Shown: in pieces, positions 1 through 7,757 of the stretch
How the letters are laid out: each line of letters opens with the position of its first letter
Numbering within the stretch: position 1 is the first letter of the stretch
Assembly (NCBI GenBank): GCA_963704475.1
Contig: OY969900.1
Span: forward strand, 496,001-560,000
Length of the DNA: 64,000 bases
Direction: 5' to 3'
From: UBA9655 sp963704475
GTDB taxonomy: Bacteria > Pseudomonadota > Alphaproteobacteria > UBA9655
Notes under the pieces: generated by a model
What the model was told of the DNA's origin: nothing
The model's input: the letters and a program-made list of their open reading frames with translations, nothing else
The model's database searches: none
Made by a program: the position numbers and the translations under genes

Positions 1-184
1 TCGTCCACTCTTTAAGGATAAGTTCTTCCTGAGGGGAGGGGAGGTACTCTGGCTTTAAAATGATCATCGAGGTATCAGCGTTTAAAGCCCCCGCAATCAA
101 CCATTTGGCCTCCTGAAGAGGATTTTTAAATCCTGCATCTGAAAGAGATTTTTCTATAAAATGACACCATTCGGCTAGAGTCAT
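1..184 (-). CDS. prmC: PrmC/HemK release-factor glutamine methyltransferase, N-terminal fragment cut by window edge
   Basis: PrmC methylates the GGQ glutamine of peptide release factors. Reading the minus strand from the ATG at 184 gives 61 residues that run off the window. They match the helical N-terminal substrate-recognition domain of the family: an opening E-W-x-x-F helix, then AKWLIAGALN, then the LSPxQ-type turn (here LPSPQEE) ahead of the methyltransferase domain. The catalytic NPPY motif lies outside the window, so activity cannot be judged. It sits downstream of nth in the same direction, separated by about 270 bases containing a repeat. Recognition rests on N-terminal pattern only. 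Confidence 0.7.
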   Translation of the reverse strand, partial: MTLAEWCHFIEKSLSDAGFKNPLQEAKWLIAGALNADTSMIILKPEYLPSPQEELILKEWT

Positions 185-228
185 TGTTAAGAATCCACCG
201 TCATGAGTAAAAAATGGCGCAATTCTTC

Positions 229-280
229 TTTTACCTCTCCCCTTGTGGGAGAGGTCGCTCCCAAAGGGAGCGGGTGAGGG
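229..280. repeat. Dispersed palindromic repeat, family E copy 1 (double hairpin)
   Basis: Two adjacent perfect hairpins: ACCTCTCCC (233-241) with GGGAGAGGT (247-255), then CGCTCCC (256-262) with GGGAGCG (266-272). The first hairpin and its loop recur exactly at 38372-38402. It lies in the nth-prmC spacer and could act as an RNA processing or termination element, but no U-run follows on the minus strand. Confidence 0.7.
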
Positions 281-452
281 ATGTTAAAAATCTCATTTCT
301 TAAGATACCCATCTCGTCTCCAATTGGTTCTCATTGACTTGTGCCATATTGCTTTTCAAAAATCACACCTTTAATTCAACACTAAAACTATTCAAATAAT
401 ACCCCTCACTCGCCGCTTTGCTGTGATCTTTCCCGCAAGGGGAGATATTAAA

Positions 453-1151
453 TTAACTCTTTGTTTTATAAAGATAATGACACTCGTTTCGTACGGGACA
501 TGTGGGGCAAAGAGGTTTCCGTGCCTTGCAAATATAGCGGCCATGCAAGACAAGCCAATGATGCGCTTTAAGAAGCCATTTGTCGGGGATACGCTTCGTG
601 AGCTCTTTTTCGACCTCAAGAGGTGTTTTTCCAAGAGCAAGTCCCGTTCGATTAGAGACCCGGAAGATGTGGGTATCAACAGCAATCACAGGCTGATGAA
701 ACGCTGCATTCAATACAACATTTGCTGTTTTGCGCCCAACACCTGCGAGAGATTCAAGATCCTTATGATTGTTTGGAACAACACCCCCAAACGTATCAAG
801 CAACCTTTGGCTTAAGGCCATTATATTCCTGGCCTTGGTATTATAAAGGCCGATGGTCTTTATATACTGTTTAAGCCCAGCTTCTCCCAGCTCTATCATT
901 TTTTTAGGCGTATCCACGTGTGCAAAGAGCTTTTTTGTTGCAAGATTTACCCCTTTGTCCGTTGCCTGCGCTGAAAGGACAACTGCAATAAGCAACGTAT
1001 AGGGATTCGTTGAATACAGCTCTCCCTGAGGATCGGGGTTAAGCGTAGAGAGAGTTTCAAAAAAACGGTCAATTTCTTGAGAGGTCATGAGTATGTCAGG
1101 GGGTGTCATAGATAAATTCCGATTCTCTTGTTGTGTGAAACTATAGTTCAT
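453..1151 (-). CDS. nth: Endonuclease III (DNA glycosylase/AP lyase)
   Basis: Base-excision repair enzyme removing oxidised pyrimidines and cleaving AP sites. The 232 residues contain the helix-hairpin-helix LAGVGRKTAN with catalytic Lys141, the catalytic Asp159 in VDTHIFR, and the C-terminal 4Fe-4S loop with Cys208, 215, 218 and 224 in the diagnostic C-x6-C-x2-C-x5-C spacing. Length is slightly above the usual 210-220, so translation may instead begin at Met15 or Met22; no strong ribosome-binding site separates the options. All key residues are present, so the enzyme should be active. It runs in the same direction as the prmC fragment. Confidence 0.95.
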   Translation of the reverse strand: MNYSFTQQENRNLSMTPPDILMTSQEIDRFFETLSTLNPDPQGELYSTNPYTLLIAVVLSAQATDKGVNLATKKLFAHVDTPKKMIELGEAGLKQYIKTIGLYNTKARNIMALSQRLLDTFGGVVPNNHKDLESLAGVGRKTANVVLNAAFHQPVIAVDTHIFRVSNRTGLALGKTPLEVEKELTKRIPDKWLLKAHHWLVLHGRYICKARKPLCPTCPVRNECHYLYKTKS

Positions 1152-1371
1152 TTGTTCCCATATTTAAAGAAAGAGTTGGCAGGAAGAAGGGAAGTCGGGT
1201 ATATGAGAGATTATAGGAGAATTGAAAAATTATTCCTTTAATTGTCCTTTGGCTAGATTGACAAAGGGGAGGGGTAGCCCAAGAGCCCGTCCCTGCGAAG
1301 GCGTGGAATGACAACTGAAGCAGTAATTTTGCAATTTGCTCATAAGAGTAAAGATTAGAAGAGGAAATGGT

Positions 1372-1707
1372 ATGCCACACATGATATTTGTTAAACCTGA
1401 TGGAGAGCGCGTTGAAGTGGAAGCCCCATACGGCCTTTCAGTACTTGAAATTGCTCATCAAAATAGCGCGAAGATCTTCCTTGAAGGGGCTTGTGAAGGA
1501 TCACTTGCCTGCTCAACCTGTCACGTGGTTGTTGAGCCTGAATGGTATAGCCTTCTTGCTGAGGCCACAGAAGATGAAGAAGACATGTTAGATCTCGCCT
1601 TTGGATTAACCCAAACCTCTCGCCTTGGCTGCCAAATTATCATGCGCCCCGAACTCGATGGCCTTGTTGTCCATCTTCCGACAGCGACAAGGAACATGAT
1701 GGTGTAG
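1372..1707 (+). CDS. fdx: ISC-type 2Fe-2S ferredoxin
   Basis: Electron donor of the ISC iron-sulphur assembly machinery or related redox partners. The 111-residue protein has the adrenodoxin-type ligand set Cys41, Cys47, Cys50 and Cys87 (C-x5-C-x2-C, then one distant Cys) within CEGSLACSTC and LGCQI. The ATG at 1372 is preferred over an upstream in-frame start at 1336 because it follows a purine-rich GAGGAAATGG and gives the normal family length. No isc genes (iscS, iscU, hscA) are in the window, so the gene is separate from an isc operon here. The next small gene starts 2 bases after its stop. Confidence 0.92.
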   Translation: MPHMIFVKPDGERVEVEAPYGLSVLEIAHQNSAKIFLEGACEGSLACSTCHVVVEPEWYSLLAEATEDEEDMLDLAFGLTQTSRLGCQIIMRPELDGLVVHLPTATRNMMV

Positions 1708-1709
1708 CG

Positions 1710-2006
1710 ATGAAAATCGCCAGCTCTTTTTTTCTTTCTTTTCTTGTTCTTTTCTCTTCATCTGCTGAAGGCCAAAATGAAAAGTCTGCTCACCAATATT
1801 GTAAAGAGCAAGGCCACAAGGTAGGAACGCTTGCTTTTGAATCTTGTTGCGAGCGTAGAGAAAATTGTTGCGACTGTAGAGAAAAAAATAAGAAGGAAAG
1901 CCATCAATCTGCGAGAAGAATACTTGGGCGGGATGTTGGAGGAAAATTTGATCGATCTCGTATTAAGGAAGAAGAGCTTGTTATCGTGCCTCGAGGTGAT
2001 ATTTAA
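1710..2006 (+). CDS. Small secreted Cys-rich protein, possibly frameshifted
   Basis: Starts 2 bases after fdx. The 98 residues begin with a signal peptide (MKIASSFFLSFLVLFSSSAEG), followed by YCKEQGHKVGTLAFESC, a C...G..GT..F..C pattern that recurs in many small secreted proteobacterial proteins. After that pattern come clustered cysteines and a basic tail. Bases 1847-1888 are an imperfect 21-bp tandem repeat (GTTGCGA...GTAGAGAAAA twice), and the +1 frame (1831-2076) stays open across it and reads as a charged helix (EKKIRRKAINLREEYLG). Either frame could be the true C-terminus. The 1710 frame ends just before a hairpin at 2022-2051, which supports it. Function unknown. Confidence 0.5.
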   Translation: MKIASSFFLSFLVLFSSSAEGQNEKSAHQYCKEQGHKVGTLAFESCCERRENCCDCREKNKKESHQSARRILGRDVGGKFDRSRIKEEELVIVPRGDI

Positions 2007-2021
2007 AAAGCCGCTTCCCAC

Positions 2022-2051
2022 TAAGTGTGATTATAGAAATAATCACACTTA
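2022..2051 (+). terminator. Perfect 13-bp hairpin after the fdx unit
   Basis: TAAGTGTGATTAT (2022-2034), loop AGAA, then the exact reverse complement at 2039-2051. It sits 15 bases after the stop of the small secreted protein. No U-tract follows, so it may be a 3'-end stabiliser or factor-dependent terminator rather than a classical intrinsic terminator. Confidence 0.5.
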
Positions 2052-2244
2052 TCGAAGTATTGGTGATCTGCACTAAGTCGCGAGTAATTTTTTACACATC
2101 TTTTTTGCACTTCCCCTACGTTTTTGTACTTTTTCCCTTGAATCTCATCAATTAAAAGGCGTATAAGTTCATAAGAGCACTCTTTGACTACCCTTGATGG
2201 TTAATTTTCTGTCCAAAAGATGGAAAAAGAGCTCTAAATACACA

Positions 2245-2290
2245 CGCGAGAAACAAAGGCTCCGGTGGCGAATGCCCCTCTCTTCTCGCG
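2245..2290 (+). promoter_or_regulatory. Structured 5' leader of rpsB-tsf
   Basis: A perfect 8-bp stem, CGCGAGAA (2245-2252) with TTCTCGCG (2283-2290), closes a 30-base G/C-rich interior that contains a small GGC-GAAT-GCC hairpin. It lies 32 bases before the rpsB start. Ribosomal protein S2 autoregulates its own leader in other bacteria, so an S2-binding or attenuation element is plausible. The rest of 2052-2244 shows no gene. Confidence 0.4.
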
Positions 2291-2324
2291 GCGGTTTAAC
2301 TGGAGAAAGGATATAACTCTCATG

Positions 2325-3248
2325 ATGCCAACTTTTACAATGCGCCAGCTTCTTGAATCAGGCGCTCATTTTGGACACCAAACACGTAAGTGGAATCCCA
2401 AAATGGCCTCTTACCTCTATGGATCTCGCGGAGGGATTCATATCATTGACTTACAGCAAACGGTTCCTCTTTTTCACCATGCCCTTCAAGCTATCCGCGA
2501 TGTTGTGGCTGGAGGAGGACGCGTATTGTTTGTGGGCACAAAACGCCAAGCGTCTCAAAAAGTTAAAGAATCAGCCCTTCTTTGTAATCAGTTTTATGTC
2601 AATCATCGTTGGTTAGGCGGTATGCTTACCAACTGGAAGACCGTATCTCAGTCCATTAAACGCTTGCAAGAGTTAGAAGAAAGCTTGGAACAAGAAGAAG
2701 TCCACGGGTTTACAAAAAAAGAACTTTTAACCTTTGAGCGGGAACGGAACAAACTAGAACTTTCTTTAGGTGGTATTAAAAATATGGGGGGAACTCCCGA
2801 TATTCTCTTTATCATTGACACAAACAAAGAAGATATTGCGATTAAGGAAGCCAACAAGCTTGGCATTCCGGTGGTTGCGATTGTGGATAGTAATTCAACT
2901 CCAGAAGGAATTGATTATATTATTCCTGGCAATGACGATGCACAGCGCGCTATTGAGCTTTATTGTACGCTTGTTTCAGCGGCGGTTTTAGATGGATTGC
3001 AGGCCGAAATACAAAACTCCGGCGTTGATGTGGGAGCCGCAGAAGATGTAAACGTTGTTATCACTGAAGAGCCATTTGTAGAAGGCGACTCTGTGGTGGA
3101 AGAAGTGAACGTTTTTATTGAGGAGGAAAAGCCTCTTGAAGAAAAAAAACCCGCAAAAGAAGTAAAAAAAGAGGCGACTCCTAAAGTGGAGAAAGTAAAG
3201 AAAGAAACGTCCCCTAAGCCAGTGCGCAAAGCGAAAGAAAAGGAATAA
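2325..3248 (+). CDS. rpsB: 30S ribosomal protein S2
   Basis: Small-subunit ribosomal protein that binds 16S rRNA with S1. The conserved core is clear: MRQLLESGAHFGHQTRKWNP near the N-terminus, GTKRQA, NHRWLGGMLTN and PDILFIID. The ATG at 2325 (or the adjacent one at 2322) follows GGAGAAAGG and matches the family start; an upstream in-frame start at 2265 would add 20 unrelated residues inside the leader hairpin. About 75 C-terminal residues form an acidic then Lys/Glu-rich tail, a feature of several alphaproteobacterial S2 proteins. tsf follows after 2 bases, the usual rpsB-tsf operon. Confidence 0.97.
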   Translation: MPTFTMRQLLESGAHFGHQTRKWNPKMASYLYGSRGGIHIIDLQQTVPLFHHALQAIRDVVAGGGRVLFVGTKRQASQKVKESALLCNQFYVNHRWLGGMLTNWKTVSQSIKRLQELEESLEQEEVHGFTKKELLTFERERNKLELSLGGIKNMGGTPDILFIIDTNKEDIAIKEANKLGIPVVAIVDSNSTPEGIDYIIPGNDDAQRAIELYCTLVSAAVLDGLQAEIQNSGVDVGAAEDVNVVITEEPFVEGDSVVEEVNVFIEEEKPLEEKKPAKEVKKEATPKVEKVKKETSPKPVRKAKEKE

Positions 3249-3250
3249 CC

Positions 3251-4177
3251 ATGACAAATATCTCCCCTTCTCTAGTGAAAGAGCTGCGTGAAAAGACAGG
3301 CGCAGGTATGATGGATTGTAAGAAAGCCCTTATAGAAACAAAGGGTGATTTGGAAGCAGCTATCGATTGGTTGAGAACCAAAGGCTTAGCTGCGGCCGCC
3401 AAAAAATCAGGCCGTGTGGCAGCAGAAGGCCTCGTTGGAGTCGTGTGCAAAAAAACACAAGGTGCTGTTGTTGAAGTCAATGCCGAAACAGACTTTGTGG
3501 GGCGCAATGAGCAGTTCCAAAATTTCGTACGCACAACAGCAACTCTCGCCATAACTGCAACGGGAGATTTAGACTCCCTTAAAAAGGCATCTTATCCTGG
3601 CACTGACAAAACGGTTGAGGAAGAATTAACCCATCTTGTCGCAACAATTGGCGAAAATATGACTCTGCGCCGGGCAGCCTTCCTTGAAGTTTCGGAAGGC
3701 GCTGTTATTCCTTATGTTCACAATGCCCTCGCCCCAGGTTTGGGACGCATTGGCGTGTTGGTGGCTTTGGAGTCGCCTGCTGCTCAAGATAAGCTTGAAA
3801 CCTTAGGTAAACAAATCGCGATGCATATCGCAGCCGCACACCCTATTGCGTTAAAGATCGAAGAAGTTGACCCCGCTGAGGTTGATCGCGAACGTGCCAT
3901 TTTCCGCGAACAAGCTTTGGAATCCGGAAAACCAGCTGAATTTGTCGATAAAATGGTCGAAGGTCGCTTGCGGAAATTCTATGAGGAAGTCGTACTAGAA
4001 GAGCAAGTCTTTGTTATTGATGGGAAGACACGCATTAAAGATGTTGTGGCCGCACACGCAAAAGACAGTGGCCACCCCGTAAAATTGACTGGATTTGTTC
4101 GCTTTTCTCTTGGAGAAGGCGTTGAAAAAGCTCAAACAGACTTTGCAGCGGAAGTCGCAGCACAGCTGGGTAAGTAG
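3251..4177 (+). CDS. tsf: Elongation factor Ts
   Basis: Guanine-nucleotide exchange factor for EF-Tu. The 308-residue protein opens with the UBA-like domain (VKELREKTGAGMMDCKKAL), continues with NAETDFVGRNEQF (the EF-Tu contacting region) and the dimerisation domain with MHIAAAHP. Length and organisation are normal. It is co-transcribed with rpsB. Directly after the stop, bases 4188 onward carry one half of a dispersed repeat (family C), so any terminator is obscured. Confidence 0.97.
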   Translation: MTNISPSLVKELREKTGAGMMDCKKALIETKGDLEAAIDWLRTKGLAAAAKKSGRVAAEGLVGVVCKKTQGAVVEVNAETDFVGRNEQFQNFVRTTATLAITATGDLDSLKKASYPGTDKTVEEELTHLVATIGENMTLRRAAFLEVSEGAVIPYVHNALAPGLGRIGVLVALESPAAQDKLETLGKQIAMHIAAAHPIALKIEEVDPAEVDRERAIFREQALESGKPAEFVDKMVEGRLRKFYEEVVLEEQVFVIDGKTRIKDVVAAHAKDSGHPVKLTGFVRFSLGEGVEKAQTDFAAEVAAQLGK

Positions 4178-4187
4178 TTAGAGATTC

Positions 4188-4275
4188 GTCATTGCGAAGA
4201 GCCGAAGGCGACGAAGCAACCCAGGACCAAAAACTTATTTCGCAGGAATGCGTCTGTGAAATAGTTTTTTTCAAA
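4188..4275 (+). repeat. Dispersed repeat family C, left half only
   Basis: Begins GTCATTGCGAAGAGCCGAAG and aligns over about 80 bases with the left part of the complete element at 42370-42518, with the right terminal inverted repeat missing. A small open frame (4192-4380, 62 residues) starts inside the repeat and is most likely repeat-derived; its Lys/Glu-rich second half (ETFSGRKLTEKESREIEQEE) has no recognisable relative. The spacer up to radA otherwise holds only the hairpin at 4417-4485. Confidence 0.7.
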
Positions 4276-4416
4276 ACATACTATGCTCTGCAAAAGACGT
4301 TAATAAAGCAGCTGGAGACGTTTTCGGGCAGGAAGCTTACTGAAAAAGAGAGTAGAGAAATAGAACAAGAAGAAGATTAAGAGAACTAAGACGATATGAC
4401 GCAATGTATAATTTTA

Positions 4417-4485
4417 GTAATTAGAGGTTAGTAAATTGGATATTAGCAATTCTCTCTATCTTATTAACAACTAGCCTCTAATTAC
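4417..4485 (+). promoter_or_regulatory. 16-bp inverted repeat in the radA leader
   Basis: GTAATTAGAGGTTAGT (4417-4432) pairs with ACTAGCCTCTAATTAC (4470-4485), with one G-U wobble in RNA and a 37-base loop. The right arm ends 6 bases before the radA ATG, where a ribosome-binding site would be expected and none is seen, so folding could control radA translation. Confidence 0.45.
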
Positions 4486-4491
4486 CAGAAT

Positions 4492-5871
4492 ATGGCAAAA
4501 TCATCCACCCAATACGTCTGTCAAGTTTGTGGCAGTTGCTTTCCAAAATGGTCTGGGAAGTGTGAGGGATGTCATAGTTGGAATAGCCTTATAGAAGAAG
4601 CAACGGTTGAATCTTTTCAAAAGAAAACAACCCTCAAAGCTCAACACATTGAGTTTTCCACCCTTCAGGATGTCTCCCCCCTCCTCCCCCGTCTTTTAAC
4701 AGGTATAGAGGAATTCGACCGCGTGTGTGGCGGAGGGCTTGTTCCTGGCTCAGTTCTTCTGGTGGGAGGCGACCCAGGTATTGGAAAGTCCACCCTTCTG
4801 CTTCAAGTCGCCGCTGTTATCAGTGACAAGACATCGTGCGCGTACATATCCGGTGAAGAAGCGGCTGATCAGGTTCGGCTTCGAGCCGAACGGCTTCAGG
4901 TTTCCTCAACTCCCGTTCATCTTGCAACCACCACCTATATTGGAGATATCCTTAAATCTCTTCATAAAGCAGGCACAAAGGTTGCGATCATTGATTCTAT
5001 CCAAACGATGTATGTGGATACCCTTGATGCAGCGCCGGGGAGTGTCTCTCAGGTTCGCGCCAGCGCCTTTGAGTTGATTCGTTTTGCTAAAAAATATGGC
5101 GTGACCATTCTTATTGTGGGCCATGTCACAAAAGAAGGCCTTATTGCGGGCCCGCGTGTTCTTGAACACATGGTGGATACGGTCCTTTATTTTGAAGGGG
5201 AACGGGGACACCATTTCCGTATCTTGCGGTCCGTTAAAAATCGTTTTGGCCCCACAGATGAAATCGGCGTCTTTGAGATGACGGATAAGGGATTGCAAGA
5301 AGTCTCAAATCCTTCGTCTCTCTTTCTTTCTAACAGAACAGAGGATGTAACAGGATCTTGTGTGTTTGCTGGCATTGAGGGAACACGCCCCCTGTTAGTC
5401 GAAATTCAAAGCTTAATTGCCCCCTCCTCCCTCGCCACCCCGCGGCGTGCTGTGGTGGGATGGGATTCAGGACGTCTTTCCATGATTTTGGCTGTGCTGG
5501 AAGCGCGTTGTGGCCTCACCTGTGGTAATCGCGATGTTTTCTTAAATGTGGCCGGAGGGCTCAGAATATCGGAACCCGCAGCAGACTTGGCCGTAAGTGC
5601 GTCGCTTCTGTCTTCGCTTGCGAATACATCCATTCCAGGGGATGCGGTTTTCTTTGGAGAAGTGGGCCTTTCGGGAGAAATTCGCGCCATAAGTCAGTTC
5701 GAGACACGCCTTAAAGAAGCCTCCAAGCTTGGATTTAAAACTGCCTTTATTCCTAAACCCTCGAAGCCTTTGACGATGCCAGAGATTACCCTTGTCCCCC
5801 TCGCCCACATCGTAGAATTAGCCCATTATTTAGACGCAAAGCCCAAAATGCGGCGGGTTACTTCGGTATAG
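4492..5871 (+). CDS. radA: DNA repair protein RadA
   Basis: RecA-like, DnaB-type helicase that promotes branch migration in recombination. Domains in order over 459 residues: zinc finger Cys10, Cys13, Cys24, Cys27; Walker A GGDPGIGKST at 92-101; Walker B VAIIDSIQ; the RadA signature KNRFG (about 250); and a C-terminal Lon-protease-like domain with GGLRISEPAADLAV. Full length and intact. The start follows the inverted repeat at 4417-4485. The downstream tssF gene begins 60 bases later and is probably separately expressed. Confidence 0.96.
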   Translation: MAKSSTQYVCQVCGSCFPKWSGKCEGCHSWNSLIEEATVESFQKKTTLKAQHIEFSTLQDVSPLLPRLLTGIEEFDRVCGGGLVPGSVLLVGGDPGIGKSTLLLQVAAVISDKTSCAYISGEEAADQVRLRAERLQVSSTPVHLATTTYIGDILKSLHKAGTKVAIIDSIQTMYVDTLDAAPGSVSQVRASAFELIRFAKKYGVTILIVGHVTKEGLIAGPRVLEHMVDTVLYFEGERGHHFRILRSVKNRFGPTDEIGVFEMTDKGLQEVSNPSSLFLSNRTEDVTGSCVFAGIEGTRPLLVEIQSLIAPSSLATPRRAVVGWDSGRLSMILAVLEARCGLTCGNRDVFLNVAGGLRISEPAADLAVSASLLSSLANTSIPGDAVFFGEVGLSGEIRAISQFETRLKEASKLGFKTAFIPKPSKPLTMPEITLVPLAHIVELAHYLDAKPKMRRVTSV

Positions 5872-5930
5872 CGCTTCTCCTGATTTTAAAGTACACTTTT
5901 ATAAAATAATCAAGACACAGGGAGTCTCTG

Positions 5931-7757
5931 TTGAGTCGGGAACATTTTGAAAAAATGCTGGATTATTACCAGCAAGAGATGATGTATTTGCGTCGCTCAG
6001 GCGCAAATTTTGCCACTCAATACCCAAAGATTGCCCAAAATTTAAATATGTCTGGAACGGGATCAATGGATCCGCATGTTCAAAGACTCATCGAATCCTT
6101 CGCTTTCCTTACAGGGCGCTTACAAAAAGAATTGGATAATAGTTACGTTCAATTTACAATGACTCTCCTTGGGGTTTTGTATCCTCAATTTACAACCCCT
6201 TTCCCCTCAAGTGCGATTGCTTCTTTTCGCCTTTCTCCTCATCTTGGAACAGCAACGGCTGGCTATACGGTTCCTCGAGATACGCCTCTTTTTACGGAAA
6301 CACAAGACAAAGAAATCTGTCGTTTTCAAACGATATATCCTGTGGAGTTATGGCCTTTTGAGATTTCAGACGCACGCGTTATGACGGTAGATCAAACCTC
6401 CCTCCCCTCTTCTTCTTTGCAAACCCAGAGAGTCCTGAGACTTCGTATTGAGCGCTATGATGGTGTCCTTCAGGAACTCTCGCCAACGCGTTTACGCTTT
6501 CATCTTGCAGGGGACTCCCTTACGACTCATTGTCTTTATGAAAGCCTCTTGTGCTATTTACCGGATGAACCAACACCTGTTTTTATTCAGGCTGATACAG
6601 CTGACACCCCGGTAGAGCTTCCCCCTGGATCGTTAGCGCCCGTTGGATTTAAACCGGAAGAGGCCCTTATTCCTTATCCCCACAATGCGCTTGATGCTTA
6701 TCGGCTCCTTTATGAATTTTTTGTTTTTCCAGATAAGTTTAAGTTTCTTGATATTGAAAATTTTTCGACTGCTAACGCTCAAAAATACGTGGACGTTTAC
6801 ATCCCTCTCGCTGATGAGGCACAGACTGATAAACTTTCAATCAATAAAAAGAATTTTCTTCTTGGTTGTACCCCTATTCTTAATCTTTTTCCTAAAATTA
6901 GCGAACCCATTGATTTGAATTATCAATCTATCTCTTATCGCTTGGTAGGGGATCAAAGGAATGAGAGTACAACGGAAATCCATACGATCTTAAAAGTTGT
7001 TGCAGCATCGGTAGGGGGAGAAGAGCCCCAAGTCTTTGCCCCATATTTTTCGTACGATTATGATATAGAAGCCAGAAATAATGGGCTTTTTTGGCACGCG
7101 ACACGCGCTCTTTCTGAAAACCCGAATCTCTCGGGGACAGAAATATTTCTGTCTTTCGTTGATTATAATTTTACCCCTCTTTCCCCCAGCAATCAGGCAG
7201 TTTACGCTTATACCCTCTGCACAAATAGAGATTTGGCATCCTATATTCCCCCAGGAGCCGCTCTTCAAATCGATGGAGTGATTCCATCTGCAACAATTAC
7301 ATGCCTTGAACAGCCAACGCCAGAAATTCTCCCCTCCTTAGATGCAGAGTCTCAATGGCGTCTTATTTCACAGCTTTCTTTGAATCATCTTGGCTTAAGT
7401 AATGGCGAAGAGGCCATTCTTGCTTTAAAAGAGCTTTTGACCCTTTACTCCGGATTTAATAGAAGTAAATCTCACCCCCCTATCGCTGCTCTTCAAGAAA
7501 TCGTCTATAAACCCGTTGTTCGGCGAAGAGGCAATGAAGCATGGAGAGGATTTATTCAAGGATTAGGTATTACATTAACGAGTGATGAAATACCTTTTGC
7601 AGGTCATGGGGGATACCTGTTGGCTTCTGTTCTCAATGAATTCTTTAGTCTTTATGTCTCGATAAACTCATTTACCGAGCTCACCCTGGTGAGCTCTCAT
7701 AACAATGGAACTTGGAAACAATGGCCCGCACAAATCGGAAGTCAACCCTTACTATAA
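5931..7757 (+). CDS. tssF: Type VI secretion baseplate subunit TssF
   Basis: TssF (ImpG/VasA) forms the wedge of the T6SS baseplate with TssG and TssE. The N-terminus LDYYQQEMMYLRRSGANFA followed by YPKIAQNLNMSG and DPHVQRLIESFAFL is diagnostic, as are LLGVLYPQFTTPFPS and the C-terminal RRRGNEAWRGFIQGLGI with GHGGYLLASVLNEFF. 608 residues is a normal length. The start is TTG at 5931, with CAGGGAG 7 bases upstream; no ATG fits. It overlaps tssG, indicating translational coupling. No other T6SS gene (tssB, C, E, K, H, Hcp, VgrG) is in the window. Confidence 0.93.
   Translation: MSREHFEKMLDYYQQEMMYLRRSGANFATQYPKIAQNLNMSGTGSMDPHVQRLIESFAFLTGRLQKELDNSYVQFTMTLLGVLYPQFTTPFPSSAIASFRLSPHLGTATAGYTVPRDTPLFTETQDKEICRFQTIYPVELWPFEISDARVMTVDQTSLPSSSLQTQRVLRLRIERYDGVLQELSPTRLRFHLAGDSLTTHCLYESLLCYLPDEPTPVFIQADTADTPVELPPGSLAPVGFKPEEALIPYPHNALDAYRLLYEFFVFPDKFKFLDIENFSTANAQKYVDVYIPLADEAQTDKLSINKKNFLLGCTPILNLFPKISEPIDLNYQSISYRLVGDQRNESTTEIHTILKVVAASVGGEEPQVFAPYFSYDYDIEARNNGLFWHATRALSENPNLSGTEIFLSFVDYNFTPLSPSNQAVYAYTLCTNRDLASYIPPGAALQIDGVIPSATITCLEQPTPEILPSLDAESQWRLISQLSLNHLGLSNGEEAILALKELLTLYSGFNRSKSHPPIAALQEIVYKPVVRRRGNEAWRGFIQGLGITLTSDEIPFAGHGGYLLASVLNEFFSLYVSINSFTELTLVSSHNNGTWKQWPAQIGSQPLL

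Noticed and set aside
229..280. CRISPR array possibility for the repeats in this window
   Set aside because: All repeat copies are dispersed kilobases apart; there is no regular repeat-spacer series and no cas gene.
4192..4380. 62-residue open frame after tsf
   Set aside because: It starts inside a dispersed repeat, lacks a ribosome-binding site and has no recognisable domain.
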